A stretch of 64,000 nucleotides of DNA, from positions 1,302,001 through 1,366,000 of the forward strand of contig NZ_LT629785.1 in assembly GCF_900105995.1 (NCBI RefSeq), read 5' to 3'. Source of the DNA: Pseudomonas pohangensis (GTDB taxonomy: Bacteria > Pseudomonadota > Gammaproteobacteria > Pseudomonadales > Pseudomonadaceae). Both the position numbers and the translations under genes were made by a program. Below, one piece after another: positions 58,273 to 64,000 of the stretch (position 1 is its first letter; the number at the start of each line of letters is the position of its first letter). The notes beneath the pieces are model-generated. The model was not told the DNA's origin and made no database searches. It saw only the letters and a list, made by a program, of their open reading frames with translations.

Positions 58273-58364
58273 CAGGCATAAATGACCTGTTGCATGGCCA
58301 GACTCCCCTTTGTTTGCCAAGCAAGCGCTTGGTATGGTCTCTGCAGCAATTACAGGAGTCGGTC

Positions 58365-59513
58365 ATGTCCGCAGCACAGCAATACTTCAATCAGGAACAC
58401 CAGTTGGTCCGCGACTCGGTCAGCCGTTTTGTCGAGCGTGAAATCCTGCCGTTCATCGATGAGTGGGAGGAGGCTGAAGAATTTCCCCGCGAGTTGTACC
58501 TCAAGGCCGGCGCCGCCGGGATTCTCGGTATCGGCTATCCGGAACAATATGGCGGCAGCTATGAAGGTGACCTGTTTGCCAAGGTGGCGGCCAGTGAGGA
58601 GCTGATGCGTTGCGGCTCCGGCGGTCTGGTGGCCGGTATCGGCTCGCTGGATATCGGCATGCCGCCGCTGCTCAAGTGGGGCAAGCCGGCGCTGCGTGAG
58701 CGGGTGGTGCCACAGGTGCTGACTGGCGAAAAGATCATGGCGCTGGCCATCACCGAGCCGTCCGGCGGTTCCGACGTGGCCAGCCTGAAAACCCGCGCCG
58801 TGCGCGACGGGGATTTTTATCGCGTGAGCGGTAGCAAGACCTTTATCACCAGCGGTGTGCGTGCCGATTACTACACGGTGGCGGTGCGTACCGGCGGTGA
58901 CGGTTTCGGCGGCGTCAGTCTGCTGCTGATCGAGAAGGGCACGCCGGGGTTCACCGTCGGCCGTTCATTGAAGAAGATGGGCTGGTGGGCCTCGGACACC
59001 GCCGAGCTGTTTTTCGACGATTGCAAGGTGCCGGTGGAGAACCTGATCGGCATGGAGAACATGGGTTTTGCCTGCATCATGGCCAACTTCCAGAGCGAGC
59101 GGTTGTCGCTGGCGATCATGGCCAACATGACTTCGCAACTGGCGCTGGAAGAGGCGTTGAAATGGGCTAAAGAGCGCGCGGCCTTCGGCAAGCCGATCGG
59201 CAAGTTCCAGGTGCTCAAGCACCGCCTGGCCGAGATGGCTACCCAGCTGGAAGTGTCCCGCGAGTTCACCTATCGCCAGGCCGCGCAGATGGCTGCCGGC
59301 AAGAGCGTGATCAAGGAAATCTCCATGGCCAAGAATTTCGCCACGGATGTCTCCGACCGCATCACCTATGACGCCACGCAGATTCTCGGCGGCATGGGCT
59401 TCATGCGCGAAAGCCTGGTCGAGCGGCTGTATCGGGATAACCGCATCCTGTCGATCGGCGGCGGTACCCGCGAAGTGATGAACGAAATCATCAGCAAGCA
59501 AATGGGGCTGTAA
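58365..59513 (+). CDS. Acyl-CoA dehydrogenase (LCAD-like)
   Basis: The 382-residue flavoprotein has AITEPSGGSDVASLKTRA, TFITSGVRADYYTVAVRTGG and the C-terminal ATQILGGMGFMRESLVERLY and ILSIGGGTREVMNEIIS. As in the dehydrogenase at 4796, the position before GTREVM is Gly rather than the MCAD base Glu. It oxidises an acyl-CoA with electron transfer to ETF. ATG 58365 has AGGAG 11 bases upstream; the longer frame from 58212 lies inside the Nudix gene. A crotonase gene follows after 39 bases, forming a two-step beta-oxidation unit. Confidence 0.93.
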   Translation: MSAAQQYFNQEHQLVRDSVSRFVEREILPFIDEWEEAEEFPRELYLKAGAAGILGIGYPEQYGGSYEGDLFAKVAASEELMRCGSGGLVAGIGSLDIGMPPLLKWGKPALRERVVPQVLTGEKIMALAITEPSGGSDVASLKTRAVRDGDFYRVSGSKTFITSGVRADYYTVAVRTGGDGFGGVSLLLIEKGTPGFTVGRSLKKMGWWASDTAELFFDDCKVPVENLIGMENMGFACIMANFQSERLSLAIMANMTSQLALEEALKWAKERAAFGKPIGKFQVLKHRLAEMATQLEVSREFTYRQAAQMAAGKSVIKEISMAKNFATDVSDRITYDATQILGGMGFMRESLVERLYRDNRILSIGGGTREVMNEIISKQMGL

Positions 59514-59552
59514 ATCAGCGCCGCCACGCCATGCAACGAGGGGCAAACCGCC

Positions 59553-60293
59553 ATGAGCGAGCAACTGGTTAGCCGTCATGATCATCAGGGTGTCTGCACC
59601 CTGACCCTGAATCGTCCGGACAAGCTCAATGCGCTGTGCCCGCAGAGTTTTGTCGAGTTGCGAGCCCACCTGACGGTATTGGCGACGGACAAAAGCATTG
59701 CTTGCGTGGTGCTGGCCGGCGCCGGGCGTTCGTTCTGCGCCGGACACGACCTGTCCACCATCAGCGAAGAGAAGGGTGCGCTGGAGGGCGAACTGTTTGC
59801 GGCAGAAACCATCGATGCGCTGGAAGCCTTGCCGCAACCGACCATCGCCCGCCTGCAGGGCCACTGTTTTACCGGCGGTCTGGAGCTGGCACTGGGCTGC
59901 GACATCCTGATTGCAGCCGAGTCGGCCCGGCTCGGGGATACCCATGGGCAATGGGGTCTGGTGCCGGTGTGGGGCATGTCGGTGCGCCTGCCGCTGCGGG
60001 TCGGTCGCTCGATGGCCAAGGAGCTGATGTTCACCAGCCGCCGCATCAGCGCGGCGGATGCCTTGCAGATCGGGCTGGTCGATCACTGTGTGGCCGATGA
60101 CCAGCTGGATGCCGCTGTGGGCAAGCTGGCCGCCGAGATCGTCGCCAACTCACCGGGCACCAATCGCATCGTCAAGGCGTTGCTGCTGGCTGCGCAGGAG
60201 CAGACTTACCAGCAAGCCTTGCGCTTTGAGCGCGAATGTCCGTTCGGGCTGCCCGAGGACATGCAGCAGCGCATGCAGGCCGGCCTGAAGTAG
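59553..60293 (+). CDS. Enoyl-CoA hydratase family protein
   Basis: The 246-residue crotonase has GRSFCAGHDLSTIS and LQGHCFTGGLELALGCDILIAAESA as oxyanion segments and GDTHGQWGLVPVWGMSVRLPLRVG in the catalytic region. Gly and Trp occupy part of the region where hydratases have their Glu pair, so isomerase or other crotonase chemistry is possible. CGAGGGGC lies before the ATG. Probably co-transcribed with the dehydrogenase. Confidence 0.87.
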   Translation: MSEQLVSRHDHQGVCTLTLNRPDKLNALCPQSFVELRAHLTVLATDKSIACVVLAGAGRSFCAGHDLSTISEEKGALEGELFAAETIDALEALPQPTIARLQGHCFTGGLELALGCDILIAAESARLGDTHGQWGLVPVWGMSVRLPLRVGRSMAKELMFTSRRISAADALQIGLVDHCVADDQLDAAVGKLAAEIVANSPGTNRIVKALLLAAQEQTYQQALRFERECPFGLPEDMQQRMQAGLK

Positions 60294-60389
60294 CCGGGCG
60301 GGCAGCCTGCCGGGAAAAGCATTGGGGTCTGTTGCGGCCTGATGCTTTAATCTGCAGCCAGTCCGTTCGCAACCAGGGAACCCCTCACC

Positions 60390-60647
60390 ATGATGATGCT
60401 AGCGCTGGCCGCCACCCTGATCCTGACCATCTATCTGCGGCAGCGCAGCCAGCTCGGGCTGGTGATCATTCCGCTGGCGGCCTTGCTCATGCCCCTGGCC
60501 ATCCTGTTTTCCGCCTTCATCTATCCGGGCGACCCGGAGCTTCAGGAGTGGTGGCTGATGGCTGTCGGGGTAGGTCTGTTCTTCGGCGGGCTGATCGCCA
60601 GTTTCGGCTATTTCATCACGCCGATGCTCGGCAACCGGCTGCCCTAG
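60390..60647 (+). CDS. Small membrane protein, function unknown
   Basis: The 85-residue protein has three likely spans (about 2-16, 20-45 and 53-78). AGGGAA precedes the ATG. No family is recognised. It may follow the crotonase on one transcript or be separate. Confidence 0.65.
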   Translation: MMMLALAATLILTIYLRQRSQLGLVIIPLAALLMPLAILFSAFIYPGDPELQEWWLMAVGVGLFFGGLIASFGYFITPMLGNRLP

Positions 60648-60803
60648 TCGGGCGCCAGCGGTTTTCTGCGCCGCCCGGGTACACCTGCGCCGGGGCTGAT
60701 CCTTCCTCAGCGCCTATGCTCAGAATATCGGTAACGCCTTCCGCTGTTGCAAAACAAGCAATCGAAGCCGTGCCGCGGCCGGCTTTGCTGGAGGGGTGCA
60801 GCC

Positions 60804-61898
60804 TTGAATTTGCGCACATTGACGGTATTGCTGCTGCTCGGCGGGTGTGCATCCAGGAGCCCTGAGCCGCCCCCGGTAGTGGTCCCGCAAAGCACCTGGG
60901 AATGGGTTGACTGGGACATTGTCGCAGCCTCACAAACCGCGGCGGATGGTGCGCAGGCATACGCGCGCAGCAACATGGAGCAGTGGAAGACACTGGTCCG
61001 CCAGCGTACGGAAAAAGAATTCATTCCCTGGTACAGCGGCTACTGGACCCAGCAATGGCTGGGCATGAAAGTCGCCTGGTACCAGGTGCGCGAAGGTGGC
61101 GAGTCCGAAGCTACGGCGGCCCGGCTGGCCGGCTATCTGCAGGAGGAGTATCAGGATCAGGTGCTCGATCCGGTTGCCAGGCAGATTTCGCCAGAGTTGA
61201 TTCGAGAACAAACAACCCACTTCTACGTCTATCACCTGGGCAAGCAGCTGCAGCAGATTCCCGAGCGCTATGCCGTGCCGGAAGAGCAGTTCGAGCAACG
61301 CCTGCAGGAAATACCGGCAATCAGCCTCGGTGCTCCGCCAGCCCGCAGGGCCTCGCTCTACCAGCTGGTGAATACTGTCCCGCTGGGCAAGCTGCCAGCC
61401 TATAAAGCCCTGTCGGGCAGGATCAATGCGGCAGCGGACAACGCGGCGGAAAATGCTTCCGGCAAAGGAATTTCTGCAGTGGCGCAGCGCGCCGGTGAAA
61501 AGCTGGAGTCGGAACTGGCGACCAGGGGTGCGGCCAGTTCGCTTTCGGCCGTGGTGGGCAAGGCCGCCAGCCTGATCATATCTGTCGGTTCCGCCGCCTA
61601 TGGGGTGGTCGCCCATCAGGCCGGCAAGGCGGAAATGGAGGCGCAACTCGGGACTGTCCTCAATCAGGCTTTTGAGGAGGACTGGCAGGCGTTGCTGGAT
61701 GACCGGGAAGCCGGGGTGCTGGCCGGGGTGTATTACCTGTCCGCCGAAATCGAGGGCAATCGTCTCAAGCTGCTGACCCGGCCGCTACAAATGGAACTGC
61801 CGCCAGCAGGTATTGCCGCCCCGGCTAAGCCGGCGCTCGAGTATCAGCAGCAGCCGGCAGCGCCTGTCGATTATCCGGACATGTACCGGCCCCGCTGA
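60804..61898 (+). CDS. Predicted lipoprotein of unknown function
   Basis: From TTG 60804 the product is 364 residues with a lipobox LLGGC (signal about 1-16). GGAGGGG seven bases upstream fixes this start over an in-frame ATG at 60747 that would hide the signal. After the lipid Cys comes a Pro-rich linker (PEPPPVVVP), an aromatic helical region and an Ala/Gly-rich hydrophobic stretch (about 235-290, SLIISVGSAAYGVVAHQAG) that may touch the membrane. No domain is recognised. It is convergent with the allophanate hydrolase gene. Confidence 0.75.
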   Translation: MNLRTLTVLLLLGGCASRSPEPPPVVVPQSTWEWVDWDIVAASQTAADGAQAYARSNMEQWKTLVRQRTEKEFIPWYSGYWTQQWLGMKVAWYQVREGGESEATAARLAGYLQEEYQDQVLDPVARQISPELIREQTTHFYVYHLGKQLQQIPERYAVPEEQFEQRLQEIPAISLGAPPARRASLYQLVNTVPLGKLPAYKALSGRINAAADNAAENASGKGISAVAQRAGEKLESELATRGAASSLSAVVGKAASLIISVGSAAYGVVAHQAGKAEMEAQLGTVLNQAFEEDWQALLDDREAGVLAGVYYLSAEIEGNRLKLLTRPLQMELPPAGIAAPAKPALEYQQQPAAPVDYPDMYRPR

Positions 61899-61912
61899 AA
61901 CTGCAATCCGCT

Positions 61913-63718
61913 TCAGGCTTTGCTGTGCATATAGGCGCGCCAGCCGCCGAAGTGGCTGATGTCCAGCGCTCCCTCCAGGCCATAGGGCTCGCAGATAAAG
62001 CCACTTTCCCAGCGCCCGTCGGCCAGCTGCACCTTGCCCAGACCCAGCGGCGCCGGGATGCCGCCGAGGAAGGAACCCAGCTCGCTGCTGGGCAGCTCCC
62101 AGACCTCGACTTCGATGGCCACGCCGCCTTCGGCCACCCGCAGCATGCCCGGGCGAAAGGGCGGGCCACCGGCCAGGGCGTACAGCTGGTAATCCGGCGA
62201 GCTGTGGGTGGCCTGCAGCAGGCGGCCGCCGCGCTGCTTGAGCTGCCAGTTCAGTGGCAGGCCGTCGAGATGGGCGCCACACACCACCACCCGGGCCCTG
62301 TCGTTGCGTGCCGGGTTGGTAGGTGCGGGTAGATCCGACTGGCGTTCACCGGCCAGCGGCAAGTTGTGCTGGCGTTGCAGGGCATCGGCCAGACCGAGCA
62401 GGTACTGATCGGTAAACACCCGGCCGAACAGGGTGATGCCCCAGGGCAAACCGTTGGCCATAAAGCCGGCCGGCACCGCGACGGCGGCGTAATCCAGCAT
62501 GTTCATAAAGTTGGTGTAGTAGCCCAGGTCGGAATTGCGCAGCACCGGTTCGGCGTGCAGTTCGGCCAGCGTCACCGGGCGCGGGTAGGCCGGGGTCAGT
62601 ACGCAATCGAGCTCCGTCAGGATCAGGTCGCACTGGGTTTTCAGCGCCTGCAGGCGGTATTGCGCCTGGAAGGTGGCGACGCCGGTCACGCCGGGTGCTT
62701 TGGCCAGCACATCCTTGATCACCGGCAACACGGCATCCGGCTGCTGTTCGATCAGGGCGCCGGCCACGCTGTAGCGTTCCGCCACCCAGGGCCCGGCATA
62801 CAGCAGGCGCGCGGCTTCGAGGAAAGGCGCGAAGTCGATTTCCACCGCTTCGCCGCCCATGGCTTTGAGCTGTGCGATGGTCTGCGCAAACAGCGCCGGG
62901 CTTTCCGCGCAGCCGAGAAACTCCAACTGTTTGGGTACGCCAAAACGGAAGCTTTTGCGTGGCGCACCGAAGGCGCTGGCGTCGTTCCACAATGGGTTGC
63001 TGCGGCTGTATTCATCCCGCGGGTCCAGCTTGGCGGTCAGGGCCAACAATTGACTGGCTTCGCGCGCCGTAGCGGTGAAGTAGGTAACGCAATCCAGACT
63101 GCGACAGGCCGGCACCACGCCGGCGGTGGAGAGCAGGCCCTTGCTGGCTTTTAATCCGACCAGATTATTCAGCGCCGCCGGTACCCGGCCTGAGCCTGCG
63201 GTATCGGTGCCCAGGGCAAAGCTGGCCACACCCAGGGCCACGGCCAGCGAGGAGCCGGCGCTGGAGCCGCCGGACGGGTAGTCCGGGTGCAGGCTGTTGC
63301 GGCATTCGCCATAGGGCGAGCGGGTGCCGTTGAGGCCGGTGGCGAACTGGTCGAGGTTGGTCTTGCCCAGCGGCACCGCGCCCAGAGCAATCAGCTGCTC
63401 GACGATGGTCGCGCTGCGCTCCGGGGTGTAGGCAAAGGCCGGGCAGGCGGCGGTGGTAGGGATACCGGCCAAGTCGATATTGTCCTTGATGGCGAAGGGC
63501 ACGCCGAACAGTGGCAACTCGGCCGGGGATTTACCGTCCAGCGCGGCCAGGTAAGGTTCCAGCTCGGCTTCGTTGCAGAGATGGATAAACAAATTGAATT
63601 CGGGATTCAGCGCGGCCGCGCGTTTACCCAGCGCGAGCAACAAGGTACGCGGAGTCAGAGTGCCATCGCGGTAAGCGGCTTGCAGCGCGTCGAGGCGCAG
63701 GTCGAATGGATGTAGCAT
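61913..63718 (-). CDS. atzF: Allophanate hydrolase
   Basis: The 601-residue enzyme splits allophanate to ammonia and CO2, the second step of ATP-dependent urea breakdown. The N-terminal amidase-signature domain has FAIKDNIDLAGIPTTAACPAFA (catalytic Lys) and GGSSAGSSLAVALG (Ser pair). The C-terminal domain (about 475-601, VVVCGAHLDGLPLNWQL...) is the AtzF-type extra fold. ATG 63718 has GGAAG upstream; an in-frame extension to 63859 crosses the repeat hairpins. It follows the urea carboxylase gene, with about 160 repeat-rich bases between. Confidence 0.95.
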   Translation of the reverse strand: MLHPFDLRLDALQAAYRDGTLTPRTLLLALGKRAAALNPEFNLFIHLCNEAELEPYLAALDGKSPAELPLFGVPFAIKDNIDLAGIPTTAACPAFAYTPERSATIVEQLIALGAVPLGKTNLDQFATGLNGTRSPYGECRNSLHPDYPSGGSSAGSSLAVALGVASFALGTDTAGSGRVPAALNNLVGLKASKGLLSTAGVVPACRSLDCVTYFTATAREASQLLALTAKLDPRDEYSRSNPLWNDASAFGAPRKSFRFGVPKQLEFLGCAESPALFAQTIAQLKAMGGEAVEIDFAPFLEAARLLYAGPWVAERYSVAGALIEQQPDAVLPVIKDVLAKAPGVTGVATFQAQYRLQALKTQCDLILTELDCVLTPAYPRPVTLAELHAEPVLRNSDLGYYTNFMNMLDYAAVAVPAGFMANGLPWGITLFGRVFTDQYLLGLADALQRQHNLPLAGERQSDLPAPTNPARNDRARVVVCGAHLDGLPLNWQLKQRGGRLLQATHSSPDYQLYALAGGPPFRPGMLRVAEGGVAIEVEVWELPSSELGSFLGGIPAPLGLGKVQLADGRWESGFICEPYGLEGALDISHFGGWRAYMHSKA

Positions 63719-63750
63719 GTTCGGCTTCCTTACCTGCGGTTTGGCAGGTG

Positions 63751-63771
63751 TAGGGTGGGCTTCAGCCCACC
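63751..63771. repeat. Dispersed hairpin repeat, copy 2
   Basis: An exact match to 27025-27045: GGTGGGCT-TC-AGCCCACC with a preceding TAG. It lies just upstream of atzF between two genes of one pathway. Confidence 0.65.
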
Positions 63772-63836
63772 GTGTTTGATGGCTCCCATGCTCCCGCGTG
63801 AGAGCCCACTTCGGGAGGTTGGAGCGTCCGGGCGGC

Positions 63837-63860
63837 GTTGCCACGCGGGAGCGTGGCAAC
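63837..63860. repeat. Hairpin between urea carboxylase and allophanate hydrolase genes
   Basis: A perfect 10-bp stem GTTGCCACGC-GGGA-GCGTGGCAAC starts 21 bases after the carboxylase stop (reading on the minus strand). It lacks a T tract and could stabilise the upstream message or partly terminate transcription. Confidence 0.6.
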
Positions 63861-63880
63861 GAGCAGCGGCTGTACCTGTT

Positions 63881-64000
63881 TCAGGCTTCTTCCAGCACCA
63901 CCACGCGCTGGCCGGCGCGTACCGGCGAGCCGGGTTGCACCCGTACCTCGCGCACCACGCCGTCGCGCGGGGCGAGCAGGGGAATTTCCATTTTCATCGA
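63881..64000 (-). CDS. Urea carboxylase, C-terminal biotinyl end (partial)
   Basis: The minus-strand frame entering at the window edge reads SMKMEIPLLAPRDGVVREVR, then a Gly/Val-rich end and a TGA at 63881. SMKMEI is the biotinyl-Lys motif, with the Lys codon at 63992-63994. In front of atzF this is most likely the biotin carboxyl carrier end of urea carboxylase; another biotin carboxylase cannot be excluded from 39 codons. Confidence 0.8.
   Translation of the reverse strand, partial: SMKMEIPLLAPRDGVVREVRVQPGSPVRAGQRVVVLEEA

Overview
The window looks like chromosome of a Pseudomonas-type gammaproteobacterium (Pseudomonadaceae, possibly the Halopseudomonas side). The clues are the G+C-rich coding style, the 4.5S RNA-dnaX-ybaB-recR block, minCDE followed by rluA and divergent from an HtrB2/LpxL-type acyltransferase, Pseudomonas-style REPIN hairpins, and genes such as betT, actP with its DUF485 partner, atzF and ptrB. 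No rRNA, tRNA, CRISPR array, prophage or intact transposase was recognised.

Layout. 1-7.2 kb: an envelope/lipid module (end of a DUF1329 protein, a Ycf48-like beta-propeller, an MMPL/RND transporter, then an acyl-CoA dehydrogenase and an alpha-methylacyl-CoA racemase-like enzyme). 7.3-12.2 kb: rluA, minE, minD, minC on the minus strand, divergent from lpxL and a patatin. 12.3-20.8 kb: GTG-started mlaA with an alpha/beta hydrolase, a GH17 membrane enzyme, the acetate permease pair and a ClC transporter. 21.3-32.9 kb: a periplasmic binding protein, two paired ArsA/Get3-like ATPases, yajD, betT, a GST-like protein, a TetR-to-methyltransferase gene run and a dienoyl-CoA isomerase-like crotonase. 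33.0-34.5 kb: a small AT-rich foreign-looking insert bounded by inverted repeat motifs and by a duplicated 3' end of the neighbouring DUF3830 gene.

34.8-45.3 kb: ptrB, a class II glutamine amidotransferase, a BASS-family transporter, a DUF3047-type protein with a CxxCH motif, a second-type FtsH, a binding protein and a spermidine synthase-like protein. 45.4-50.5 kb: azlCD, then an amine dehydrogenase cluster in the aauBEDA order with one mono-haem and one di-haem cytochrome c gene. 50.5-54 kb: a PaiB-like protein, a crotonase and deaD behind a leader with three perfect hairpins. 54-57.6 kb: 4.5S RNA, dnaX, ybaB, recR. 57.7-64 kb: a CoA-type Nudix hydrolase, an acyl-CoA dehydrogenase plus crotonase, a small membrane protein, a TTG-started lipoprotein, allophanate hydrolase and the C-terminal end of urea carboxylase.

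Functionally the window mixes housekeeping (division-site selection, SRP, replication and repair, lipid asymmetry) with catabolism: uptake and oxidation of hydrophobic or branched acyl compounds, acetate and choline uptake, periplasmic oxidation of primary amines, and urea breakdown through allophanate. The least ordinary parts are the AT-rich insert, the twin Get3-like ATPases, the FtsH/small ORF/CxxCH-protein group, the deaD leader hairpins and the aau-type cluster with its own cytochromes. I saw no clearly new defence or mobile system.
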